A stretch of DNA of 64,000 nt from Craspedostauros australis (lineage: Eukaryota > Bacillariophyta > Bacillariophyceae > Mastogloiales > Achnanthaceae): assembly GCA_026770025.1 (NCBI GenBank), contig JAMXDE010000007.1:2997056-3061055 (forward strand), in the 5' to 3' direction. A model generated the notes under the pieces. The model did no database searches and had not been told where the DNA came from. It saw nothing but the letters and a program-made list of their open reading frames with translations. The translations under genes were made by a program, and so were the position numbers. Shown here one piece after another: positions 1 through 11,800 of the stretch (its first letter is position 1; every line of letters begins with the position of its first letter).

Positions 1-2
1 CG

Positions 3-2522
3 ACGCAGCTGGAGAACATCATTGGCACGAAGTCAAGGGAACCAGCATGTATACTGTTAAATGGAAAAATCCCGAAGTATGCAAATGACCTGCGTGTGTT
101 CGGTGAAATGGGGATGGTACACATCGGTGGACAGACTATCAAGGCCAAGCTAGACGACCGCTCCAAACCTGCCATGTTCGTGGGATACGGACAGTCGCAC
201 GCGAAAGGAGTGTATCGCATGATGAACCTTGCTACCTCGAGAATCCTGATGACTCGAGACGTAACATGGTTGAACAAGTCATATGGAGAGTTCAAGGGTA
301 TCAAGGATGCCAATATATCCAGAATGATGAACGCGGACGACGACTCGTCATCAAGAGACTCGTCTCCAGAGAGAGGAGTGACTTGGGTTCGTCAATCGGA
401 CAGTATGAGTAATATAGAGACCGATGACGATGAGCAACGCAGCAGAACCGGAGAACAAGGAGATTCAGAAGATGCTGCGCTAGAGCAGGACGACCTGCTA
501 CCCGTCCAGGAGGATCAGGAACCAGACGATGACGTCGGCGATGAATCCGGAAGGGACGAGGATGGAAGAAGTGAGGAAAGAACGGCAGAAAAAGAACCGC
601 CCTCGACTCCAGTCGCAACACCTGTTGCGTACGTACCGAGAATGGTCAGAGATCTCGCAGGGTATAACAACTCGCCCGTTCCTAAGGAGGACAGAGACTA
701 CGGATCCAGCGAGACATCGGAATCTAACGATGAGAAGCAAGAGACTGCCCAAGAGACAGAAGCCGAAACAGCGGCGACAAAGGGGCCAAGCTTCCATACA
801 GACGGGTCGATGTTCAACAGAGAGGTCGCAGGGATGATGATAGACACCACTCACGGAAAGATGAGATTGGATGACTTCATCGCTGCGAGCCAAGTAACGA
901 ATGATCGAATCAGACCCGAGCAAGCAAGCGTAGCTATGATGCTAGACCCTACCACCTTTGAAGAATGCTGGGACCATGCAGATCCCGAGAAGAGAAAGAA
1001 GTGGAGAGAGGCAATCAATAAGGAGTTCAACGATATGACCAGAAGAGGAGTATGGGAGAAGATCAAGAGGAACCGAATGCCGAGGGATTGGCGATGCGTG
1101 AAGACCAAGTGGGTGTTCAAGGAGAAGAGGAACGGAGTCTTCCGAGCCAGACTCGTCGCCTGCGGCTACTCACAGATTGCAGGAGTGGACTTCTCAGCAC
1201 ACCACGCACCAGTGATTCATGATGCAACCTACCGCATCATGCTCACTATGAAGATGCTACTGCACATGGATAGTATGATCATCGACTTCAAGACAGCATT
1301 CTTGCATGGAGAACTTGACGAAGAGATCTACATGCAATGCCCAAAGGGCATGAGGCATGAGGCCGACGAATGCTTGCTGCTCAAGAAGACCATCTATGGA
1401 TTAGTGCAGAGTGCCAGACAATGGAACAAAAAGCTGGTCGACATTCTACTCAACCTGGGATTTCGACAGAGCAAAGTGGATCCATGCCTTCTGATTTGGA
1501 ATCAGGAAGGGAAACTGCTGCTGATAGGCACCTACGTCGATGACTGTCTATGCATCAGAGAGAAGGAGGAATTGAAGCAACTGACGATCGACATCAAAGC
1601 TGAGCAATTCGGAATCAAGGTGGAGAACGACCTCGAAGACTACCTCAGCTGCAAGATCATCTTCAACAACGAACAGTCGAACTGCTGGGTGAACCAGCCA
1701 CACATCATCAAGAACATCATCGACACATTCAAGGATGACGTGCTGACTCTACAACGATACGGAACTCCAGGAACACCAGGACAAGGTATCCAGAGAAACA
1801 GCAACTTACCCAAAGTGGACAGTGACCGACACAGCAGATACCGAAGCGGAGTAGGTATGCTGCTATACTTGGTGAAGCACTCGCGACCAGACATTGCGAA
1901 TGCGGTGCGCGAACTTACCAAGGTACTGGACGGACCATCAGCTGCAGCATACAAGGAGATGCTGCGAGTTATGAAGTTCGTATCGGACACGAGGGACTAC
2001 GGACTACGAATGCAACCAACCCCGCTGGAGAACGACGCATGGAAGATCGAGATCTACGCAGACAGCGAGTTTGCGGGAGACAAGGATAACCGGATCAGTG
2101 TCGGGGGACATCTCGTCCTACTGCAAGGGGTGCCCATCGTATGGAGATCGAAAGCACAACAAAGCGTAACTCTCAGCTCAACAGAGGCGGAATACGTCGC
2201 CCTGTCAGAAGCAGGAAAGGAGATTCGCTTCCTCACGCAGCTAATGGAGGACATCGGCTTGACGATGACCAAACCAGTGGATGTGTATGTGGACAATGTG
2301 GGAGCTATCTTCATTGCCTCCAATCCATCGACATCAGCGCGGACGAGACACATCGATATACGACATCATTTCACTTGGGAGCTGATAGACAACGGAGAGG
2401 CACGAATTCAATTTGTGCGCTTAGAGGACAACATCGCAGACGGCTTCACCAAGAACACAAAGAAGGAGATCTACGACAGACACAAAGGGAGCATCATTCA
2501 ATTGAGATCGACCATGGATTAA
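3..2522 (+). CDS. Copia-type retrotransposon Pol, 3' part (integrase end, RT, RNase H), 5' cut by window
   Basis: The frame is open from base 3 to the TAA at 2520-2522, so the gene starts outside the window. The first ~80 codons align with the end of integrase in the family A elements (LRVFGEMGMV against LRTFGEVGVV). An acidic S/E/D-rich linker follows, then a Ty1/Copia RT with ARLVACGYSQIAGVDF, DFKTAFLHGELDEEIYM and the catalytic YVDD near base 1535. RNase H follows, with YADSEFAGD, STEAEYVAL and YVDNVGAIF. All expected RT and RNase H catalytic residues are visible. Pol copies element RNA into DNA inside virus-like particles. The protein is related to family A but clearly a different family. 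It appears undamaged within the visible part. Confidence 0.9.
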   Translation, partial: TQLENIIGTKSREPACILLNGKIPKYANDLRVFGEMGMVHIGGQTIKAKLDDRSKPAMFVGYGQSHAKGVYRMMNLATSRILMTRDVTWLNKSYGEFKGIKDANISRMMNADDDSSSRDSSPERGVTWVRQSDSMSNIETDDDEQRSRTGEQGDSEDAALEQDDLLPVQEDQEPDDDVGDESGRDEDGRSEERTAEKEPPSTPVATPVAYVPRMVRDLAGYNNSPVPKEDRDYGSSETSESNDEKQETAQETEAETAATKGPSFHTDGSMFNREVAGMMIDTTHGKMRLDDFIAASQVTNDRIRPEQASVAMMLDPTTFEECWDHADPEKRKKWREAINKEFNDMTRRGVWEKIKRNRMPRDWRCVKTKWVFKEKRNGVFRARLVACGYSQIAGVDFSAHHAPVIHDATYRIMLTMKMLLHMDSMIIDFKTAFLHGELDEEIYMQCPKGMRHEADECLLLKKTIYGLVQSARQWNKKLVDILLNLGFRQSKVDPCLLIWNQEGKLLLIGTYVDDCLCIREKEELKQLTIDIKAEQFGIKVENDLEDYLSCKIIFNNEQSNCWVNQPHIIKNIIDTFKDDVLTLQRYGTPGTPGQGIQRNSNLPKVDSDRHSRYRSGVGMLLYLVKHSRPDIANAVRELTKVLDGPSAAAYKEMLRVMKFVSDTRDYGLRMQPTPLENDAWKIEIYADSEFAGDKDNRISVGGHLVLLQGVPIVWRSKAQQSVTLSSTEAEYVALSEAGKEIRFLTQLMEDIGLTMTKPVDVYVDNVGAIFIASNPSTSARTRHIDIRHHFTWELIDNGEARIQFVRLEDNIADGFTKNTKKEIYDRHKGSIIQLRSTMD

Positions 2523-3390
2523 TGGAACAGAAGAGATGAGTGCAAGAGCGAGACAAGGGAGTGAGACGAGAGACGATTTGTGTGTGTGAGTGAGTATGGT
2601 GGTGCGACAATGGAAGGGTGTCAGGAATCGGGGGTACGACTTTGCAAAGATACCGTATTCTACCGCAGCTCCCATGAGGACTGACTGGAACCGGAATGGT
2701 ATTAAGTGCAAAGATACCCCACGATTGCCGCAACCCCCAATAGCATCTCCCAGACAAACCGCAACCTAGCAATCGACCAGTTGCACTCGGACAGCCCAAT
2801 GGCCTTACCTGTCTTATGCGACATCCAAGCACCCTCATCCAGTGGCCTACTCGGCCATGTCCCGATAACGGTCGGGAACGGAGAGATCTATGAGGATGGC
2901 AACACACCAGCCCTGAGTGAATCAAATGAGCGCGACAACCAATATATCTGAACAAGTCGACGCGTCCCTGAGAACCTAATGTGAGAAAGCGAAACAGAGG
3001 CGATCCCTACTCACCCAAGACCACGATCCAGATGACAATAAGTCCCAAGCATCCAAAGGCAACCATCGCGATGACCGGAGGGAGGAACTGAAATGAAGTG
3101 GGACCAGTGAGGTGACAGGAGACCGAAGGAGAGGTACCTGCAGGTCTACAAGTATGAACTTGACGAATGTAGGTGCTCTCCAATCCTCAGCCAAGCAAAC
3201 GATGAACCACGGTGAAAGCAAGATGAAGATGCAGACGAAAGGAGCCAAGCTAAAGGGTGTAACCTCGGGTGGCTACTGCGGATCATGCTTGTTGTGAATT
3301 GGAATTGAAAGGAGATGAGCATGTTGTACTCACAGTTCTAAAACGGTACAGACTGATAACAGATTAGTCTACTACTATAACCCCGGATTT
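2523..3390 (+). other. 3' flank of the first Copia element; probable 3' LTR, boundaries not resolved
   Basis: Purine-rich sequence follows the pol stop directly (about 2541-2570), as expected for a polypurine tract. The 3' LTR should follow. The 5' LTR lies outside the window, so the ends cannot be set by comparison. A possible LTR end is the CCAACA near 3386, which resembles the TTGCCAACA end of the family A LTRs. The short open frames here show no recognisable protein features. Confidence 0.35.
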
Positions 3391-4994
3391 CCAACAGATG
3401 TCGGCTTCGATATCATCGGCAGCAATGGCGGGGTTGATATTGGAGGGAGGTGATGGGGTACTCATGTTTGTTAACCAAAACACTTGGCGAAAATTCAGAG
3501 TCCTTTTTTCACACAAATTGTTTGTTGCTGTTGTTGGTCTCGATGGCAAATTATGAGACCAAGATTTGCATCTTGTCACACAATTTCCCGTCTCCATTTT
3601 GTATTCATACTTTACATTCTTTGTTCCACTTGTACAGTTCTCCTCACCTGGTGTGCGACTGGCGTGCTGCTTTTCTTCTTTGCGTGTGCCACTGACATGC
3701 TGCTGTTCTTCGCACAGTTTCATAGCAGAGACTTAGTTGAAGTTCATCTAAAGAACTGACTACTTTCCACTTAGTGCATCCCATGTCGCACCATGAAATT
3801 GTTTTTGGCGCGTCAATTTTGGAGCGAAACCTTCCGCCCACAAATACGGAAAACCCTATTCTCCCTCTTTCTCCCACTCTCACTCATGAATCACTGCTGA
3901 CTCAAGCTCACTTGAGTCATCGAGATCTATGCACTCCGGGAACTATATGCTCCTCTGAACTCACGTATTGCAGCTAGCCCTGATTCCATTGTCAGCCATG
4001 CCAGCTAACAACTCTACATGACAACAGCAAGGAGATCCTCCCTGCTTCAACATGAGCAGGGAATCCAACAAAAATTCCCATCGCCTGAAAACCTGTGTTC
4101 TCAACCATGACTTCAATCAAGATGTCAAGCCTTTGTACTCGAACATAGAACAACTACCACAGATAGTGGAGAAAGAGAGAGAAAGGAAGAGATCATCCGT
4201 CCTCAACACTGAACCTCTAACGGTCAGTGCAGAGCCGCACTATCCAACTGAATATCGTTTCTTCATCCTACACCTCAAACTGATCAACTCATAATCCAGA
4301 CTATTCAATATAACAAATAGCACAACTCAAGATCAGCACAACAACTCTAATCTACTCATTGTCAACTACTACAATCTTCCCAGACGGTCATCCTTCGCCA
4401 ACTGCAACCCCAGCCTCATTGAAACTGGCAGTCGGCGAGGCCTTCCCTTCCAGATCGTGTCACAACGTTACATGAAAATCCAACTAGACTATTAACTTTC
4501 ATCGAGGTCTCCTTTGCTTTGACACTCGTATGCGCTCTTCTTCGGAGAGACATGCGGATAACGATCCCGCGAGCGCGAATAGCGATCGGTTTCTGTGGCT
4601 AGCACCGACACTGAGAATAGGTAGAGTGCTCCACAAATACTTCCGTCGATTCCACTGTCGTCGTATTCCACGTGGAACTTTGTGAGACCAACGACTATGT
4701 TGTGACACTTGATCTCAATTTTTTCGTTTCGCGATATGCGACAAAACCCAGATGCGCCAACCAACAAGGAACAGCCACAAACACTGTTCATGTTCACGCT
4801 TGTGCATCGTCAGGATCACAGCTTCGGACAGGGAGGATCGCCATCACCATCATTGCCATTGTTGCCAACATCGCTACCGCCATCAATATTACCACAGCTA
4901 TCGTCAAGGCCGCCATCATCAACAACAGTGCCATGATGTCGCGGCACATCATCTTCATTGCTGCGTGCGTGTCAGTCGCGTTGCTCATCACAAG
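3391..4994. other. Intergenic stretch, nothing recognised
   Basis: About 1.6 kb with only short unconvincing open frames. The stretch near 4840-4960 is rich in CATCA/CCATC triplets, so it is open in several frames, but it encodes nothing recognisable. It ends at the 5' LTR of the next Copia element. Confidence 0.5.
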
Positions 4995-5788
4995 TGTCGA
5001 GATGTACATGTGAGTATATGTCGAGATGTACGTGTATATGTGCATCGTTCACCCGTTATTCTCTCATACGCACTTGGACGGTATAACTACATTCGTGTTG
5101 ATAGTATGCTGTGATTCGTCAGAATTACAGCAGAAATGGAACACACGAAAATGAGCAGAATTTCTGGAGGAAATTTGCAAATAATGATTTCTGAGAATTA
5201 GAAGATCGTCCGTCCATCCATCAATGGTACCAAGAGAATCTCGAGGTACTTCCCAACTAAACCTCAGATGACGATATCATCTGACAGACTACTGCATCAC
5301 CAATGGAACGTGACATCTGGAGAGCAGAAGGACGCCTACTGACGTTGACAGGATGTCATCATGTCACCACGTCGACATCTGTCTCCAAGTCAGAGCAGGA
5401 GGCGAAGATCCGAATGACCGAAGGACATCAGGATCATGGATACTGAAGGTGAACTTCAAATGGTAAGTACTCATGGAGTAGGAGCCAGTACTGAATGAAC
5501 GGAGTGTCAAATGCGGAGCACGCATTGAACACGGAGTATCATGTAGCACGAGCACGCGATGTTGAGAGAGAGAGAGAATACAGAGAGGAGCGAGAGATAG
5601 TCTCGCGTACCGACTCATAGTCGGAGACCAAATCTACAAAACAGATTGAAGCACTGAGAGCATTGTGCAAGAGAACGGGTGTACACCGAGAGGATCGGAG
5701 TAGCCAAGTAATGAAATAGCAAATGAACGACTATCAACCAATACCATCTTCCACGATCGTAGGCTTCCAATAATGGAACTTGCCAACA
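4995..5788 (+). repeat. 5' LTR, family A copy 1
   Basis: Begins TGTCGAGATG and ends TTGCCAACA. It matches the LTR at 12058-12852 and the LTRs of the copies at 21 kb and 45 kb. It contains a GA-rich microsatellite near 5560-5580 and a GGTAAGT site at 5462. Directly after it is the perfect palindrome CGTTTATAAACG (5789-5800), present in all three family A copies. The primer tRNA could not be identified from it. Confidence 0.9.
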
Positions 5789-5869
5789 CGTTTATAAACG
5801 ATAGATCAGGGCGAGCCCGCGGATCGGATCGTGCAAGGAAGACGAACATCATTCAAAGCAACAGGCTGA

Positions 5870-8800
5870 ATGAGCAAGGAAGAGGAATTGAAAGACATCC
5901 CTCTGTTCAATCTGGCTATCAAGCAAGAAGAAGGTGCGAGTGAGACTCGACCACGAAAAGAGAAGGAAGCAGCCGCGGCTACTGTCCTATCAGGCGCATA
6001 CGCAAGCGCAATCGACGAGACCAAAGAGGAACGGTCTGCAAGACTACACCGTGAGGAGGAGAGGATTCTCAAGGCGGTCAAGCAAGAGGAGACTGGTGTG
6101 ACAGAGAGCATTCGCACAGCCAAACAGGGTGAGAAAAGTGAGACACCACCAGGAGGAGAATTTGTGAGGAAATCAATCCTCGCGAAACAACAAGCGAAAA
6201 TCGAAGAATCGGCAACACAGAAACAGACGGAAACTAAGGGCGCGAGCGCACCAACAACGAAACAACGAACCAACATGGCGACATCAGCCAACATGAACAA
6301 GCGACGCATCAAGGCGCCGATGTTCAGCGGTGAACAGGAAGACTACAGCGCATGGGAGTCCCAAGCGAAGGCATACGCTCGTGCACAGAAGACGAGAGAC
6401 GTGATGTTGGGCAAGACTAAGGTGCCAACAGTGAGTGAGATCGCGGCAGCCACCGCTGAAGCCAAGGAAGCGATGGAAGAGATCTACGAGTTGGGATGCG
6501 ACTGCTTCAGCGATCTGATCCTCATGATGGATGCAGAGAAAGGAAAAGGTAAGCAGGCCATCCAGTACATCAACCAATGCATCTCCGACGACTACCCCGA
6601 AGGAGACGCACACGGAGCGTGGAACGTTCTCGCGGAGAAGTTCCGACCATCCGACGCGGTGACGAAGATCAAACTCAAGCGCCAATTCAACAACGAAAAG
6701 ATGAAGAGAGACACGGACCCCGACATCTACATCACGCAACTCGAGAGTCTACGATCGCGTCTCCACGATGTCAAGTACGAGATCTCGGACGAGGAAATGG
6801 TCATGCAAATCCTCAGCACGGTGAGCAACGAGTACAGAACTCACATCGTGAACTTCCAACACCAACTCACGTTCAATCCGGAACTGGTCACCATCAACTC
6901 GATCAGAGGAGTACTCCGTACTGCATACGCCACTCACAGAGGGGGCAAAGCATACGTCGACGACTTCCAAGACAGTAACACGAAGAGCAACGACACCGGC
7001 TTCACAAGCACCGGTAACTTCAAGGGTACTTGTCACAACTGTGGCGTGTATGGCCATAGATCCGCCGATTGCCCAGAACGCAAGAAACCGAACAACAAGA
7101 AAAACAACAACAACAACAACAAGATGAACGGAAAACGCAACAAGGGAACCGGCTTCAAGGGCAAGTGCAACTACTGCGGCATCTTCGGACATCGCGAGGC
7201 GGAGTGCCGAAAGAAGAAGTTCAACGAAAGCAAGAAGAACAACGAACAAGCCAACGCGGCTACGGAAGGACACGACAAGAGCGGGCACGAGATGGTACTC
7301 TCTGCGAAAGACATGCCGCTCTGCATGTTGGTGTCCAACGACTACATCGAAGACTCCTTCTTCGATAACTTCGAGTACGTCGGGAGTGACGACGAAGTAC
7401 AGGACGATGAGATCGTCCCGGAGTGGCTCAGTGAGGAGCCAATCATCCACGAGGTGGATCCAAGACGCGAAGTGAGCTACGAATGCTGCTTCAACGCGCA
7501 CGACCTGATCGGTTCATACGGCGACGAAGCTGAGATGGACGACGAGGCCAATGATAGCGACATCGAAGAGGCCATGAGCGATGACGACGACGACGACGAC
7601 GAGGATGGCGTAAATGAAGACGATGAGGCGGACCGCGGCGCGGCGCCTCCTCCTCCAGCGGCGGGGAACAACAGATCGGGCATTTTCGACGAGGATGACA
7701 GCGACGAATCCGAGGACGGCAATCATCCAGACGACAGCTTCAATCCAAACGAGCGTGTCGTTTACCCAGGGAACATCGACTTCCCACCTATTGAGGATCC
7801 CAACAGCGTCGATTACCTCCTCCGTCACAGCACCATCCCAAATGCAACAGCAACAGCATTGATAATCCAAAAGCAGCTCATCTTTGACGCCGTAATGGAA
7901 GCGGGGATGCGAATGTTCCCAGGAACAACACGAGGAGCACTCATGCCAATATGGGTGAACATGATGGGATCCATCCTATCCGAGCACTTCGAATCAATCG
8001 AAGAGATCCTCGCCAATGCGATCATCATCAACCGCATACTGGAAGCGAACAACTCGGAAACGATCCCAGAGACGGATCTGCATTACATCCTTGGAGGATG
8101 CATGCGTGTACTCTTGCAAGAGCGATCACGCGTCCACCCATACGATCCAGCCACAGGATCTCATCGGAACAGTACAATTCCATCGGACTACGCGCAACTA
8201 CCCAATGACATGGATGACAGAGATCATCATCCTCCATACAACGAAGATGGAGTTCACGAAGACGACGACGACGGCAGCTTCAACGACGAGATAGCTGCAG
8301 CAGCCGTGGAGCAGCTCCACGAGCTGAGCACCAAGTACAAGGACAAGGTCAACAAGGACACCTGGCTCGCCGACAGTGGAGCTTCGTGTCACATCGTCAA
8401 TTCAGACGCCGCTCTCTTCAACGTGCGGCACATCAAGTCCTTCGTCCAAGTGGGAGACAGCACGAAGCTGGACTCTCCCAAGATAGGATCCATTCGCTTG
8501 AAGGTCAAGCAGCGAGACAACACTGGCCACATCATCCGGCTCGATGATGTGAAGTACACACCCAAGATGGCGGTGAACCTTTTCTCCACGAACAAGGCTC
8601 TGTACAACGGTTACCAGCTTGGTAACAACGGCATTCTGATGGACATCATCAATGGATCCGGAACGAAGATCGTGTTCGATCGAGTCTTCCCCACATCCAA
8701 CGGATTCATCACGGGAGTGCAGATGCATCCCATCATGCCATCGAACGACGACAAGGCTTGCACAGCCATCGTCAAGAATCCATCCAAGGAGATCAGCGCG

Positions 8801-11800
8801 GTAAACCTGCATCGAATGCTCGGCCACGCACCACTCGAGACCATGAAGCGGACAGCCGCCCAATACGGATGGAAGATTATCGGCGAGATGCCGGTATGTC
8901 GCGACTGCGCGGTCGCGAACGCAAGAGTGAAGAACATTCCGAAGGCAACCATTCCCAGAGCAACTCGCCGTGGCGAACGGCTCTTCATTGACATTAGTTA
9001 CACTAAACACATAAGCTTCGGAGAGAAACGCTACTGGACTCTGATTGTGGACGACTGCATGGATCACTGCTGGAGTTTCTTTCTCAAGAACAAGAGTGAC
9101 CAACCAGGATACATCAAACGATTCGTCCAGACGATCAAATCACAGACTGGTGACCAACAGATCATCTTCCGAGGTGACAACAGCGGAGAGAACAAATCCA
9201 CGCAGGATATTCTCATCGATGCAGGACTCAACGTGAAATTCAAATTCATGGCATCGAACACGCCGCAACAGAACGGCAGAGTGGAACGCAAGTTCGCGTA
9301 TCTCTACACCAAGATCCGCTCCATGCTCAACGGAGCACAGCTCGATGAAGAGTATAGGCATGGCCTGTGGGCAGCAGCTGCTAGCACTGCCACCGCCATC
9401 GCCAACATCACCGTAGCGAAGAACCAGAAGGAGTCACCACATCAACAATTCTTCGGCAACGATCCACCATATGCGGATGCACTCCGCACATTTGGAGAGG
9501 TAGGTGTTGTGAAGACCACCTACGGCGGGATCACCACCAAACTCAAGAACAGAGGAGAAGAGATGGTGTTCATCGGATATGCACACCACCATGCATCAGG
9601 GGTCTACAACATGTACAGACCATCAACCAAATCACTGGTCTGCTCTCGTGACATCAAGTGGCTCAACCAATCATACAGACAGTTCTGTGGCTGGGCACCA
9701 GCACCGAACATATCCATCGAAGCAGGAACGACGGATGCAGACGGCTTCACAACCATTGGACGGAAGGGAGCAATGCCAAAGACGGCAACGCGTCAGGCAT
9801 CAGAAGCGAAGAGAGTATCTTTCGCTGACAGCAACAGCTATTACATCCTATCGGATAGCGACGATGAGGATGATGAGGACGATGGAGCAGTAACCCAACT
9901 AATCCATAACGACGAGGAAGATCGGAGCGAATCCAACCATAAGGATGACGAGATCACACCATCCGGCGACGAAGCCGACGATGATACAGGCGTCACTCCT
10001 CCGAACACACCAGCGAGGTCTACACATGACACACCATCCAGACCTCCACCAAGCAAACCAAGCAAGCGTGACATAGCTAGAAAGGAGAGGATCCGACGTC
10101 ACGAAGCACAAGGCAGGAAGGGAGAAGCTAATCCCAAGCCAACTGCAGGGAAGAATATTCCCAGAGTTCTGCGTGAGCTCGCAGACTTCAATGAACGAGG
10201 ACGAAAGGAAGAAGGCTATGAGAGTAAATCATCATCCAATGAGGCGAGTGACGAACTCAGCGACGAGATGATCGATGATTCCAACAACGAGACTACAGAT
10301 GATGAAGAAATCATGGATGAAGGAGAGATCGAAATCATCCATCATAGCACAACAGGACTATATGGGATGAACGCAATCATCACCAAGGCACCAGCGATTG
10401 ACATCGGACTGTCGATGCAGGACGAGAACAAGGAACCAGAGAAGCACATCGAACCAACAACATTCGATGGAGCCTTTAATCATCCAAATCCCATCCATCG
10501 AAAGGGATATCGAGCAGCCATCAAAAAGGAATTCAACTCCATGGATACACGCAAGGTGTACAACAAGATCAAACGAGACGCCATTCCACGCGGCCACAGA
10601 TGCTGCAAGTGCAAATGGGTCTTCAAGCTGAAACGCGACGGCACACATCGAGCGCGACTTGTTGCATGTGGCTACTCACAAATCGCAGGAGTAGACTTCC
10701 AAGAGCATTACTCACCCGTCATCCATGACGTGACCTATCGGGTCATGATGGTGATCATGCTAATCAAGAAGATGGACTGCGCACTCATCGATGTCGTAAC
10801 GGCATTCCTACATGGAGACCTCGACGAGGAGATCTACATGAACTGTCCCAACAGGATGGATCATCAACCAGACGAAGCCCTGACCCTACACAAGCCAATC
10901 TACGGACTTGTGCAGAGCGCCAGGCAATGGTTCAAGATGTTGGTATCGACCCTCAAGAATATCAACTTCGAACAGAGCGCAGCAGACCCGTGCCTGTTCT
11001 ACAGGAAGACGAACGAAGGAAGCATGATCGTGGCCATCTACGTGGACGGTTGCTTCTGTTGCGGAGACTCCAAGGCACTGGAGACATTCCTGAAGGACAT
11101 CCAAGGCAGCAAATTCAAGGTAACAATCGAGCGCGGACTCGGAGACTACCTCAGCTGCAACATTGAACTGAACCATGACAAGACTAGAGCGACATTGCGT
11201 CAACCACATCTCATCCGACACCTCATCGAAGAGTTCGGAACCAAGGTTGAGAAGATGCAACGCTACGGGACACTGGGAACCCTGGGTCAAATCATCGTAC
11301 GACCATCCGAAGATAACAGACTACAGAAGGTCGGACCGGAAGAACATGCCGAATACCGCCGAGGCGTCGGTATGCTACTCTTCCTCATCAAGCACTCGCG
11401 ACCAGATATCGCGAACCCTGTGAGGGAACTCTCCAAGGTATTGATCGGGCCCACCAAGGCCGCAATGAAGGAGATGTATCGGATCATCAAGCATGTGATC
11501 GATACAAAGAACTATGGATTGAAGATCCATCCAGCGCGTCCAGACGACGACGGCTGGGACATGGAGCTCTTCTGCGATAGCGAATATGCAGGAGACAAGA
11601 ACACGAGAATCAGCGTAGGGGGATTCATCCTATACCTGTGCAAGGTGCCAATCCTTTGGCGATCCAAGGCACAGAAGGCCGTCACACTCAGCTCATCCGA
11701 AGCAGAATACGTTGCCCTTTCCAAAGCGGCAAAGGAAATCTTCTTCGTTGTGCAGCTACTCGAAAGTGTGGGCATCCCAGTGAAGACACCGATCAAGGTC

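Noticed and set aside
4672-5013. 113-codon frame with an Ile/Ala-rich stretch that could look like a membrane segment
   Set aside because: It comes from CATCA-type low-complexity DNA that is open in several frames and runs into the Copia LTR.
5789-5800. CGTTTATAAACG after the family A LTR as a tRNA-Ile(UAU) half-molecule primer site
   Set aside because: Folding the complement as an anticodon arm leaves mismatched stem pairs, so the primer tRNA stays unassigned.
6749-7501. 250-codon minus-strand frame rich in Val/Leu opposite Gag-Pol (also 22757-23509)
   Set aside because: It is an antisense shadow of the acidic Gag-Pol codons and follows that frame in every family A copy.
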